Source: Neisseria leonii
Lineage (GTDB): Bacteria; Pseudomonadota; Gammaproteobacteria; Burkholderiales; Neisseriaceae
DNA length: 64,000 bases
Reading direction: 5' to 3'
Assembly (NCBI RefSeq): GCF_028776105.2
Contig: NZ_CP145606.1
Span: 1,860,001 to 1,924,000, forward strand
In this document: one piece after another, positions 1 to 8,611 of the stretch
Numbering within the stretch: position 1 is the stretch's first letter
Layout of the letters: each line of letters opens with the position of its first letter
Translations under genes and position numbers: made by a program
The notes under the pieces: model-generated
What the model was told of the DNA's origin: nothing
The model's database searches: none
What the model saw: the letters and a program-made list of their open reading frames with translations, nothing else

Positions 1-236
1 CTTCGGCTCTGGATCCCGAGCTGGTGCAGGACGTGCTCGATGCGATGAAACAGCTGGCCGAAGAGGGGCTGACCATGATTGTGGTAACCCACGAAATCAA
101 ATTCGCGCTGGACGTGGCCGATACTGTGGTGGTGATGGACGGCGGCGTGATTGTCGAGCAGGGCGCGCCGCAACAGCTGCTCAACCGGCCGCAGCACGAG
201 CGTACCCGCCGCTTTTTGAGCCGCATCGAGAAATAA
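1..236 (+). CDS. ABC transporter ATP-binding protein, 3' end (partial)
   Basis: Only the C-terminal 78 or so codons are in the window; the gene begins upstream. The reading frame opens with a D-loop (SALDPELV), followed by the H-loop histidine in VVTHEIKFA and the typical MDGGVIVEQG strand. This matches the end of polar amino-acid importer ATPases of the GlnQ/HisP type, which couple ATP hydrolysis at the inner membrane to uptake of an amino acid. Substrate and partner genes cannot be seen. It is followed directly by a DUS-pair terminator. Confidence 0.85.
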   Translation, partial: SALDPELVQDVLDAMKQLAEEGLTMIVVTHEIKFALDVADTVVVMDGGVIVEQGAPQQLLNRPQHERTRRFLSRIEK

Positions 237-260
237 ACCGCCCTTGCCGATTGCTGACGA

Positions 261-299
261 AAGGCCGTCTGAAAACCCCTGTTTCAGACGGCCTTTTTT
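261..299 (+). terminator. DUS inverted-pair terminator
   Basis: Two AG-DUS copies in opposite orientation form a stem with a short loop, followed by a T-run. It ends the ABC transporter gene. Confidence 0.85.
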
Positions 300-427
300 G
301 AACCGTTTGGCGGACGGAGCATCTGTTGTTTGACAGCGGGGTTATGTCTGATTTTCGGGTCGGAAAGCAGGACGGATACTTTCAGGACTGAATCCGGCCG
401 GGTTTTACCGCCGTGCGTACGGGTGTG

Positions 428-452
428 CGGTTTGCATCGGGTGTACAAACCG
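428..452. promoter_or_regulatory. Inverted repeat upstream of betB (possible operator)
   Basis: CGGTTTG and CAAACCG are separated by 11 bases, about 60 bases before the betB start and just upstream of a weak -10-like TATTGT. It could be a regulator site or a leader hairpin. No known regulator motif was recognised, and no betI gene is present in the window. Confidence 0.3.
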
Positions 453-512
453 TGCGGTATTGTGTTAGGGTAAAAAAAGAATTGCTGAAAATTTAAGCAG
501 AAAAGGATTGCT

Positions 513-1976
513 ATGCACACGCTGACCGCCTACATCAACGGCACTTATACCGCCGTCAATCCCGCCGCCGAAACCTTTGCCAACATCAATCCGGCCAACG
601 GCGGAACGCTGTCTGTGGTGCAGCAGAGTACGCCCGCAGAGGTTGATGCGGCCGTGCTGGCCGCCGCTGCGGGGCAGAAAATCTGGGCGGCGATGACGGC
701 GGCCGAGCGTGCCCGTGTTCTGCTGAAAGCTGTGGCTTTATTGCGCGAACGCAATGATGAGCTGGCGCGTATCGAAACGCTGGATACGGGCAAACCGCTG
801 AGCGAAACGCGCTATGTGGACATTGTAACCGGTGCCGATGTGATTGAATATTATGCCGGTTTGGCGCAGGCCGTCGAAGGCCGCCAGATTCCGTTGCGCG
901 AGACGGCGTTTGCCTATACGCGGCAGGAGCCCTTGGGCGTGGTGGCGGGTATCGGCGCGTGGAATTATCCGGTTCAGATTGCGATGTGGAAAGCCGCCCC
1001 CGCGCTGGCGGCGGGCAATGCCATGATTTTCAAGCCGTCTGAAATCACGCCCACGGGCGCGCTGAAACTGGCGGAAATCTTCACGGAAGCAGGCCTGCCC
1101 GACGGGGTGTTCAATGTCGTACAGGGCGATTGGCGCGTGGGCGAGGCTTTGAGCCGCCACCCCGGCATCGCCAAAGTGTCGTTCACCGGCGGCGTGCCGA
1201 CCGGTAAAAAAGTGATGGTGCAGGCCGCAGAAAGCAGCCTGAAAGACATCACGATGGAGCTGGGCGGCAAATCGCCGCTGATTGTCTGCGAAGATGCCGA
1301 TTTGGATTTGGCGGCGGATATTGCGCTGATGGCGAATTTTTACAGCTCGGGACAGGTATGCACCAACGGCACGCGCGTGTTTGTGCCTGCCGCAGTGAAG
1401 GCGGATTTTGAAGCCAAAGTTATCGAGCGCGTGCAGCGTATCCGTATCGGCGACCCGCTGGATGAAAATGTGAATTTCGGCCCGCTGGCGAGTTTCCCGC
1501 ATATGGAAAAGGTGCTGGCCTATATCGAACGGGGCAAAGCCGAGGGCGCACGGCTGATTGCGGGCGGCGGCCGTCTGAGCGGAAACGGTTTGGACAAAGG
1601 CGCATACGTCGCGCCCACCGTATTTACCGACTGCACCGACGAAATGACGGTCTGCCGCGAAGAGATTTTCGGCCCCGTGATGAGCATTTTGGCCTACACT
1701 ACCGAAGAAGAAGTGATTGTCCGTGCCAACCATACCGATTACGGCCTGGCCGCCGGTGTGGTTACACGCGACATCAAACGCGCCCACCGCATTATTGGCC
1801 GTTTGCAGGCGGGCATCTGCTGGATCAACGCATGGGGCGAGTCGCCCGCGCAAATGCCCGTCGGCGGCTACAAACAGTCGGGCATCGGCCGCGAAAACGG
1901 TATTCAGACGCTGATGCACTACACTCAGACCAAATCCGTGCTGGTGGAACTGGGCGATTATCAGTCGGTGTTTTGA
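513..1976 (+). CDS. betB: Betaine aldehyde dehydrogenase
   Basis: NAD(P)-dependent oxidation of betaine aldehyde to glycine betaine, the second step of choline oxidation, in the cytoplasm. The 487 residues match the family length. Catalytic Cys283 lies in [10 protein letters not shown] and the general-base Glu249 in MELGGKSP. N-terminal signatures ([26 protein letters not shown]) fit BetB rather than other ALDHs. The ATG is preceded by AAGGA at a good distance. betA and three BCCT carriers follow on the same strand, which supports the assignment. The gene ends immediately before a DUS. Confidence 0.95.
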   Translation: MHTLTAYINGTYTAVNPAAETFANINPANGGTLSVVQQSTPAEVDAAVLAAAAGQKIWAAMTAAERARVLLKAVALLRERNDELARIETLDTGKPLSETRYVDIVTGADVIEYYAGLAQAVEGRQIPLRETAFAYTRQEPLGVVAGIGAWNYPVQIAMWKAAPALAAGNAMIFKPSEITPTGALKLAEIFTEAGLPDGVFNVVQGDWRVGEALSRHPGIAKVSFTGGVPTGKKVMVQAAESSLKDITMELGGKSPLIVCEDADLDLAADIALMANFYSSGQVCTNGTRVFVPAAVKADFEAKVIERVQRIRIGDPLDENVNFGPLASFPHMEKVLAYIERGKAEGARLIAGGGRLSGNGLDKGAYVAPTVFTDCTDEMTVCREEIFGPVMSILAYTTEEEVIVRANHTDYGLAAGVVTRDIKRAHRIIGRLQAGICWINAWGESPAQMPVGGYKQSGIGRENGIQTLMHYTQTKSVLVELGDYQSVF

Positions 1977-2368
1977 GGCCGTCTGAAAACGCGGTATCCT
2001 GTCGGGGAGCCGTTGCCTGTTTTTGCGGCATACCGCCGTAACAGCAAAAGCACGCGGCCCGCTTCACTGTTTCCGCGCGTCTGCGGCAACGGCAGGCGGC
2101 ACGTTTCCGTGATGCGGTGGTGCTGTCGGACGATATGGCAGGCATGGTGCGGCTGATGACGGCCGTGTGCCGTATTCCGTATAACCGTTGCCCGGTGCAT
2201 CAGGCCGATAAATATTGCCGCCGCACTTTGCGCTTTTTTGGTGGCCTGCGGTTACGGGTGCACGGGGTGCGGCTATGGCTATGCAGTTATGGTTTTTGAC
2301 GGCCGGTATGCCGCCTTCCGTTTTCAGACGGCCTGCCGCGATGATCAACACGACAGAAAGGAAAAACG
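1977..2368. other. Gene-free interval between betB and the DUF4298 gene
   Basis: About 390 bases of GC-rich sequence with one DUS at each end. Short open frames here have no ribosome binding site and no recognisable protein. It may be a decayed gene, but nothing specific supports that. Confidence 0.5.
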
Positions 2369-2728
2369 ATGTCCCTTCCCACACAAGAACGCTTGCAGGA
2401 AATCCAAGACCTCTACCGCGAATGGATGCAGCTGCTGCCCAAACTCAAAGCGGCGCGGTGCGACTGGCAGCGCGGCGAAGATTTGATGCGCCAACTGGCG
2501 GACTTTTATTTCGGCGGCGGCTACCTTGCCTGCATCGAAGCGGAAGAGCAGGGGCAGCAGTTTGATTTGGACACGCAGGGCGAATACAGCATTTTGAGCG
2601 AAGATGCGGTGTGGAATGCCGTCGGCGACCAGCAGACGCTGGCATGGCAGTGGCTGCGCGGTGCGTTGGAAACGCTCGACCGCGACGGCAACCAAAGCGG
2701 CCAGCCTTTAACACACTCCATGCATTGA
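2369..2728 (+). CDS. DUF4298 family small protein
   Basis: A 119-residue acidic cytoplasmic protein without signal peptide or membrane segment. The pattern ERLQEIQDLYREWMQLLPKL, then a helix with LADFYFGGGYLACIEAEEQG, then LSEDAVWNAVGDQQTLAWQWL, matches the DUF4298 family as I remember it. The function of that family is not known. The ATG follows AAAGGAAAAACG, a usable ribosome binding site. It sits alone between betB and betA with gene-free DNA on both sides, so a role in betaine metabolism is not implied by spacing. Confidence 0.7.
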   Translation: MSLPTQERLQEIQDLYREWMQLLPKLKAARCDWQRGEDLMRQLADFYFGGGYLACIEAEEQGQQFDLDTQGEYSILSEDAVWNAVGDQQTLAWQWLRGALETLDRDGNQSGQPLTHSMH

Positions 2729-3070
2729 AGCTGCCTGAAAGTACTGTACCGGAAACGGTGTCCGGGCTGCGGCCGGGTGTAGGAAACCGTCGGGTTGGTC
2801 GACACTTTTGATGCCGAACGGCTTTTGTTTTTGCCTGAACGACGGTTTGCAGGTTTCGGGGCATTGCCGTGCCTTTCGGCATTGCCGGCAGCACTCAAAA
2901 ATCCCCCCCCCCCAATATGCCTTGCAGGCAAAGTCAAAAGGTGCCGGCAACACCCGCATTTTCTGCGCCGGGCCGTCTGAAAACGCAGTCAAACGCCGTC
3001 CGTGCGGCAGGCAGCCTGAACCGCGCGGTACGGCTGACGCGAAGTGAAATATTCCGACAAGGACAAATAC
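2729..3070. other. Gene-free interval with C11 tract upstream of betA
   Basis: About 340 bases with no credible gene. It contains a run of 11 cytosines at 2903-2913, a single DUS at 2972-2983, and AAGGA at 3059-3063 serving as the betA ribosome binding site. Short open frames crossing the C-tract run out of frame into betA and look spurious. Confidence 0.6.
2903..2913. repeat. C11 mononucleotide tract
   Basis: Eleven consecutive cytosines in intergenic DNA, 158 bases before the betA start. Poly-C/poly-G runs of this length are hypermutable in Neisseria and often underlie phase variation. No promoter whose spacer would contain the tract was found. Confidence 0.85.
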
Positions 3071-4771
3071 ATGATATTCAACACCCCCGCCCTGAAAGCC
3101 GCCTACGACTACATCATCATCGGCGCGGGCAGTGCGGGCAATGTACTGGCCGCACGGCTGACCGAAGACGAAAACGTCTCCGTGCTGCTGCTCGAAGCCG
3201 GCCTGCCCGATTTCCGTTTGGATTTCCGCACCCAAATGCCCGCCGCGCTGGCGATGCCGCTGCAAGGCACCACCTACAATTGGGGCTATAAAACCGACCC
3301 CGAGCCGTTTATGAACAACCGCATTATGGACTGCGGGCGCGGCAAAGGCTTGGGCGGTTCGTCTTTAATCAACGGTATGTGCTACATACGCGGCAACGCG
3401 CTGGACTTCGACCATTGGGCGCAAAAAGACGGCCTGTCCGACTGGACGTATCGCGACTGCCTGCCGTATTTCAAAAAAGCCGAACAGCGCGATGCGGGCG
3501 AAAACGCCTATCACGGCGGCAGCGGCCCGATACACGTTACCACCGCCAAAGCGGGTGTCAATCCCTTGTTTGAAGCCATGATAGAAGCCGGTGTGCAGGC
3601 AGGTTATCCGCGCACCGACGATTTGAACGGCTATCAACAGGAAGGCTTCGGCCCGATGGACCGTTTCGTTACCCCCGACGGCCGCCGCGCCTCCACCGCA
3701 CGCGGCTATCTCGATATGGCGCGTCACCGCGAACGGCTGACCATACTCACCGGCGCACTCACCGATGTGATTTTGTTTGACGGCAAACACGCGCGCGGCG
3801 TGCGCTTCGAACACCAAGGCAGCCTGAAAACCGCCGAAGCGCGGCGCGAAGTGATTGTATCCGCCGGCGCGGTTGCCTCGCCGCAGATTCTGCAACGTTC
3901 GGGCATCGGCTCGGGCGCGTGGCTCAAAGAAGCGGGCGTGCGCGAACTGTTGGACTTGCCGGGCGTGGGCAACAACCTGCAAGACCACCTCGAACTCTAT
4001 ATGCAGTACGAATGCAGAGAACCCGTTTCCATCGCGCCCGCCACCCGCTGGTGGAACAAACCCGCCATCGGCGCGGAATGGCTGTTCAACGGCACGGGGC
4101 TGGGCGCGACCAACCATTTTGAAGGCGGCGGCTTTATCCGTTCGCACGAAAAATTCGCCTGGCCGAATATCCAATACCACTTCCTGCCCATCGCCGTACG
4201 CTACGACGGGCGCAACGCCAGCAAGGCGCACAGCTTCCAGGCCCACGTCGGCTCGATGCGCTCGCCCAGCCGCGGCCGCATCAAAATCAAATCGGCCAAC
4301 CCGTCCGAACACCCGAGCATCCTGTTCAACTACATGAGCCATGAGCAGGATTGGGAAGAATTCCGCGCCGCCATCCGCATCACGCGCGACATCATGAACC
4401 AGCCCGCGCTCGACCGCTACCGGGGTGCAGTCATCACGCCGTCTGAAAACCTGCAAAGCGATGCCGAATTGGACGAATACGTACGCAACCACGCCGAAAC
4501 CGCCTACCACCCGTCCTGCACCTGCGCAATGGGCGAAGGCAATGATGCCGTGGTGGACGGACAGGGCCGCGTACACGGCATCGACGGCTTGCGCGTGGTG
4601 GACGCGTCCATCATGCCCGACATCATCACCGGCAACCTGAATGCCACCACCATCATGCTGGCGGAAAAAATCGCCGACAAAATCCGCGGCCGCACCCCGC
4701 TGCCCAAATCCGATGCGGATTATTATGTGGCAAACGGCGCACCGGTGCGCGGCGAACCGAAACGCGGCTAA
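3071..4771 (+). CDS. betA: Choline dehydrogenase
   Basis: FAD-dependent GMC oxidoreductase that oxidises choline to betaine aldehyde, usually membrane-associated and feeding electrons to the respiratory chain. The N-terminal dinucleotide fold is [17 protein letters not shown], followed by the GMC signature around [20 protein letters not shown]. The active-site His480 is in [11 protein letters not shown] and Asn524 in GNLNATT. The length of 566 residues fits BetA. The start at 3071 is chosen over an in-frame GTG at 3044 because AAGGA lies 7 bases upstream and the protein then begins just before the FAD fold. betB lies upstream and BCCT carriers downstream. Confidence 0.95.
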   Translation: MIFNTPALKAAYDYIIIGAGSAGNVLAARLTEDENVSVLLLEAGLPDFRLDFRTQMPAALAMPLQGTTYNWGYKTDPEPFMNNRIMDCGRGKGLGGSSLINGMCYIRGNALDFDHWAQKDGLSDWTYRDCLPYFKKAEQRDAGENAYHGGSGPIHVTTAKAGVNPLFEAMIEAGVQAGYPRTDDLNGYQQEGFGPMDRFVTPDGRRASTARGYLDMARHRERLTILTGALTDVILFDGKHARGVRFEHQGSLKTAEARREVIVSAGAVASPQILQRSGIGSGAWLKEAGVRELLDLPGVGNNLQDHLELYMQYECREPVSIAPATRWWNKPAIGAEWLFNGTGLGATNHFEGGGFIRSHEKFAWPNIQYHFLPIAVRYDGRNASKAHSFQAHVGSMRSPSRGRIKIKSANPSEHPSILFNYMSHEQDWEEFRAAIRITRDIMNQPALDRYRGAVITPSENLQSDAELDEYVRNHAETAYHPSCTCAMGEGNDAVVDGQGRVHGIDGLRVVDASIMPDIITGNLNATTIMLAEKIADKIRGRTPLPKSDADYYVANGAPVRGEPKRG

Positions 4772-4774
4772 GGC

Positions 4775-4814
4775 TTTTCAGACGGCCTTTCCCATACAGC
4801 AGGCCGTCTGAAAA
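4775..4814 (+). terminator. DUS inverted-pair terminator after betA
   Basis: TTTTCAGACGGCCT and its reverse complement are separated by 12 bases, starting 3 bases after the betA stop. Confidence 0.75.
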
Positions 4815-4860
4815 TCAATGCACGGATTAATTGCAACATAACAATAAGAAAGTTCATTCC

Positions 4861-6660
4861 ATGAATAAAAGTTCCCGCCCCGAACTCAAATACAAACCGG
4901 TCAAAATGACGTCTTCGCGCCATTTGGGTATGTTCAACACCGATCAATACTTCCGCCAAAAAACCTCGGCCAAGCCCGACACCCGCATCGATAAATTTAC
5001 CTTCTTCGGTACGCTGCTGATTCTCTCGGCCGTCACCCTTCCTTTGGTGCTTTTTCCCGAGCAAGGCGCGGCTTGGGTGGATGCCGCCAAACAATTTGTG
5101 ACCAACAAACTCGGCGGCGCTTATTTGGCATTCGGCGTATTGTCGGTGCTGTTTGTTATCTATATCTGCTCATCCGACATCGGCAACATCAAATTGGGCA
5201 AACCTGAAGACGACATCGAATTCAAAACCGGTTCATGGGCGGCGATGATGTTTTGCGGCGGCATCGGCGCGAGCATCATGTACTGGGGTATTTTGGAATG
5301 GGCGTATTATTATCAGGGGCCGCCGTTCGGGATTGAGCCCAAATCGCCCGAAGCCGTGCGCTGGGCAGCAACCTACGGTCTGTTTCACTGGGGGCCGGTG
5401 GCTTGGGCGATTTACTTGGTGCCGGCTGTATCGATTGCCTATTTTGCCCATGTGCGCAATTCTCCTATTCTGAAAGTCAGCCAAAGCCTGATGCCGCTTT
5501 TGGGCGAAAAATTTGCCAAGAGCAACTGGGGCAAGCTGGTGGATATTTTCTTTGTGTTCGGCATGATCGGCGGCGGCGCAACTTCTTTGGGCTTGGCCTC
5601 GCCGATGATTACCGAAGGCCTGTATGAGCTGTTCAACACACCCAAAGACATCACCATGCAATTGGCGGTGCTGCTGGTTACGACGCTGATTTTCGCCTAC
5701 AGCGCCTATCAGGGTTTGCGCGGCGGCATTCAGTTTTTATCCAACATCAATTTCTACATGGCCGTTGTGTTTTTGCTGTTTGTCTTGGTGACGGGGCCGA
5801 CGGTGTTTATGCTCAATACCGGTTTGGAAAGTATCGGCCGCTCGCTGACCAATATGGTTAAGATGATGACTTGGACGGAAGCGTTCGGGGAATTCTCCGG
5901 CCACGGTTTCCGAAAAACCGGTTTTCCGCAGGATTGGACGGTGTTCTACTGGGCATGGTGGCTGGTGTTCGCACCGACCATCGGCCTGTTTATCGCCAAA
6001 ATTTCCAAAGGCCGCACCATACGCCAAATGGCCGTCGGCTCGATTTTCTTCGGTTCGCTCGGCTGCTCGGTATTTTTCATTATTCTGGGCAACTACGGCC
6101 TCTATCTGCAATTGAGCGGCGCTTTGGACGTGGTTTCGGTATTGAATCAACAAGGTGCAACGGCGGCCATTTTCGCCACTTTAAATACCCTGCCGATGGC
6201 CAAATTGGCGATTGCCGTCTTCACGCTGCTGGCGGTGATTTTTACGGCCACCACCTTCGACAGCATTTCCTATATTCTTGCCTCTGTCGTCCAGCATGAA
6301 GTCAACGACGAACCGCACCGCTGGAACCGCCTGTTTTGGGCGGTTACCCTCTGTTTCATGCCCGCAGTTCTGATGTTTATCGGCGATTTGTCCACGCTTC
6401 AGACGGCCTCGATTTTCGCCGGCGCGCCTTTGCTGGTGATTATGAGTTTAATCATGCTGGCGACCATCAAAGCGGCCAAATACGATTTGCACTACCAACC
6501 CGACTATTCGCTGAGCACCATCCACATCGAAACTGTGCCGGATAACGCACCGTGGGAAGACGGCGATACTTCTCAGGCTCCGGAAGGCTCGGTGTTGGCA
6601 CAACAGGCCCTTTACGAAGAAATGCGCCAGCAAAACCATGAAAACAATAAACACCCTTGA
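4861..6660 (+). CDS. BCCT family transporter 1 (CaiT/BetT-like)
   Basis: An integral inner-membrane carrier of 599 residues with about 12 hydrophobic segments and the BCCT hallmarks FHWGPVAWAIY and WTVFYWAWWLVFAPTIGLFIAKISKGR. BCCT proteins move choline, carnitine or betaine, usually with Na+ or H+. The stretch YWGILEWAYYYQGPPFG resembles the carnitine/betaine exchanger CaiT more than the other two carriers in this block, so substrate and coupling may differ. The ATG at 4861 is preferred to an in-frame TTG 30 bases upstream. It is the first of three BCCT genes in a row. Confidence 0.88.
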   Translation: MNKSSRPELKYKPVKMTSSRHLGMFNTDQYFRQKTSAKPDTRIDKFTFFGTLLILSAVTLPLVLFPEQGAAWVDAAKQFVTNKLGGAYLAFGVLSVLFVIYICSSDIGNIKLGKPEDDIEFKTGSWAAMMFCGGIGASIMYWGILEWAYYYQGPPFGIEPKSPEAVRWAATYGLFHWGPVAWAIYLVPAVSIAYFAHVRNSPILKVSQSLMPLLGEKFAKSNWGKLVDIFFVFGMIGGGATSLGLASPMITEGLYELFNTPKDITMQLAVLLVTTLIFAYSAYQGLRGGIQFLSNINFYMAVVFLLFVLVTGPTVFMLNTGLESIGRSLTNMVKMMTWTEAFGEFSGHGFRKTGFPQDWTVFYWAWWLVFAPTIGLFIAKISKGRTIRQMAVGSIFFGSLGCSVFFIILGNYGLYLQLSGALDVVSVLNQQGATAAIFATLNTLPMAKLAIAVFTLLAVIFTATTFDSISYILASVVQHEVNDEPHRWNRLFWAVTLCFMPAVLMFIGDLSTLQTASIFAGAPLLVIMSLIMLATIKAAKYDLHYQPDYSLSTIHIETVPDNAPWEDGDTSQAPEGSVLAQQALYEEMRQQNHENNKHP

Positions 6661-6666
6661 ATGATG

Positions 6667-6705
6667 TTTCAGACGGCCTGATCCTTCCATGCAGGCCGTC
6701 TGAAA
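6667..6705 (+). terminator. DUS inverted-pair terminator
   Basis: Opposed DUS copies with an 11-base loop, 6 bases after the stop of the first BCCT gene. It separates that gene from the next one. Confidence 0.7.
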
Positions 6706-6877
6706 GCTGTAAAATGATACGAATTGAATATTTATTCATAACGGGTATATTGAACCGGGCAAATGCAGCGTTTCAACGCCGCTTCAATAACAGTGCAATC
6801 CGACTTTCCGCTCATGACGTCAACATCTTTGCATGTCGATCCTATCGGCCAAAGTTTGCTTATCTTGGAGAAACTCC

Positions 6878-8473
6878 ATGTCAAAACACCTTTCCGTTTT
6901 GAATGTTTCCGCTGTTTTGATTGCCCTGATTACCGCAGTCGGCCTGATGTTTCCCGAGGCCTTCGGCCGTTATGCCGATTGGATTTACCAATTTACCGCC
7001 GCCCGTTTCGGCTGGGTGTATATGCTGTCGGTGTTTGTGTTCAACGTTTTCCTGATCGGCCTGATTTTCACGCGCTACGGCAAATTGAAGCTGGGGCGTT
7101 TTGACGAAAAACCCGAATTCAGTACGGCTTCCTGGATCGGTATGCTGTTTTCGGGCGGCCTCGGCGTGGGGATTGTGTTTTGGGGCGTGGCCGAACCGAT
7201 GACCCATTTTGCCAACCCGCCGCTGCCCGGTGTCGAACCCGGCTCTGTTGAAAGTGCGCGTATGGCGATGGGTTACACCTATTTCCACTGGGGTTTGTCG
7301 CAATGGTCGATTTTCGCCATTGCCGGCCTGATTATCGGCCTTTTTCAGTACCGCATCAAAAAAGACAGTCTGGTCTCCACTTCACTGGAAACCCTCTTCG
7401 GCTACCGTTATCCGACCTTCTGGCGGCGCACGGTGGATGTTTTGGCGGTGATTGCCACCGTGATGGGCATTGCCACGTCCATCGGCATGGGCGTGTTGCA
7501 GATCAGCGGCGGCCTGACTTATGTGTACGGCCTGCCGGGCAGTCCGTGGATGCACGCGGCAGTGCTGGCTGTGATTGCGGTGGTGTTTGTCGTATCGGCT
7601 TCGTCGGGGCTGAGTCGGGGCGTGAAATGGCTGTCGAACATCAATATGGCCGTTGCGCTGGGGCTGACGCTGTTTGTGATGGTGCTGGGGCCGACATCGG
7701 TCATGTTCAAATCGCTGGTAACAGGCATCGGCGATTATCTGTCTCATTTTATCGGTTACAGCCTGCGCCTCGACCCTTTCCGCCGGGAGAGCGACTGGGT
7801 GGAAAAGTGGACGGTGTTTTACTGGGCGTGGGTGATTTCGTGGAGTCCGTTTATCGGGGCTTTTATCGCCCGCATTTCGCGCGGCCGCACCATCCGTGAA
7901 TTTGTGGTGGGCGTACTGATTGTGCCGCCGCTGATTTCGTTTCTGTGGATTGCCGCGTTCGGCAGTACGGCGCTTTATCAGGATCTGTATGCCGGGGCGG
8001 GGCTGGCGCAGGTGGTGGCCGATGATTACACGCTGGCGATGTTTGCTTTTTGGGAGCGGTTTCCACTGCAAACGGTTACCTCTGCCGCCACGCTGGTGCT
8101 GATTGCCACGTTTCTGATTACTTCTGCCGATTCGGCCACGCATATTTTGGCCAGCATGAGCAGCGGCGGTTCGCTCAATCCTTCGCTGCGCCTGAAAATC
8201 GTGTGGGGCGTGCTGTTGTCGGGCATCACGATGGCACTGTTGGTGGCCGGCGGCTTAAAAAGCCTGCAAGCCGGTTCGATTGTGGCAGGACTGCCTTTTA
8301 CCGTGATTCTGATTTTGATGCTGTTTGCCATCATTAAGGTTTTGCGGATTGAGGCGCATCTGGTGCTGCCGGAAACTTTCCCCATCAAACGTCCGGCCGA
8401 AGAGGCGGAACGCTACCACCGGGGCGAAGAAGCGGTGCCGACCCACCGCCCCAGCGAAGAATTTCCCGATTAG
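6878..8473 (+). CDS. BCCT family transporter 2 (betaine/choline carrier)
   Basis: A 531-residue membrane carrier with BCCT motifs: GIVFWGVAEPMTHFANPP, YFHWGLSQWSIFAI, GVLQISGGLTYVYG and the conserved WTVFYWAWVISWSPFIGAFIARISRGR. The sequence around the first motif is like Na+-coupled betaine importers (BetP/OpuD group). It has only a short charged C-terminal tail, unlike carrier 3. The start at 6878 has GGAG 8 bases upstream; an earlier in-frame ATG at 6833 lacks one. It is closely related to the third gene, suggesting an old duplication, but the exact substrate cannot be told. Confidence 0.9.
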   Translation: MSKHLSVLNVSAVLIALITAVGLMFPEAFGRYADWIYQFTAARFGWVYMLSVFVFNVFLIGLIFTRYGKLKLGRFDEKPEFSTASWIGMLFSGGLGVGIVFWGVAEPMTHFANPPLPGVEPGSVESARMAMGYTYFHWGLSQWSIFAIAGLIIGLFQYRIKKDSLVSTSLETLFGYRYPTFWRRTVDVLAVIATVMGIATSIGMGVLQISGGLTYVYGLPGSPWMHAAVLAVIAVVFVVSASSGLSRGVKWLSNINMAVALGLTLFVMVLGPTSVMFKSLVTGIGDYLSHFIGYSLRLDPFRRESDWVEKWTVFYWAWVISWSPFIGAFIARISRGRTIREFVVGVLIVPPLISFLWIAAFGSTALYQDLYAGAGLAQVVADDYTLAMFAFWERFPLQTVTSAATLVLIATFLITSADSATHILASMSSGGSLNPSLRLKIVWGVLLSGITMALLVAGGLKSLQAGSIVAGLPFTVILILMLFAIIKVLRIEAHLVLPETFPIKRPAEEAERYHRGEEAVPTHRPSEEFPD

Positions 8474-8491
8474 CCCGCCGGGTATGGGCGG

Positions 8492-8555
8492 CAGGCCGTC
8501 TGAAAAGCCGGTGCGGGCCGCAGGTGTGCCGCAGGCACCGTTTTCAGACGGCCTG
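8492..8555 (+). terminator. Wide DUS inverted pair after second BCCT gene
   Basis: CAGGCCGTCTGAAAA and its reverse complement 34 bases apart. The loop itself holds GC-rich inverted segments. Probable terminator. Confidence 0.6.
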
Positions 8556-8611
8556 TCCGGCCAATAATCTGTTTTCATCATTTATGCCAATCATTCATCA
8601 GGAGAAACATT

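Noticed and set aside
738..1919. 393-residue antisense frame over betB
   Set aside because: A shadow of a high-GC coding sequence; betB has full family motifs, while the antisense text has none. The same holds for the 531-residue frame over dnaK at 15843-17438.
3044..3070. GTG start for betA
   Set aside because: The ATG at 3071 has a good ribosome binding site and fits the N-terminus of the family.
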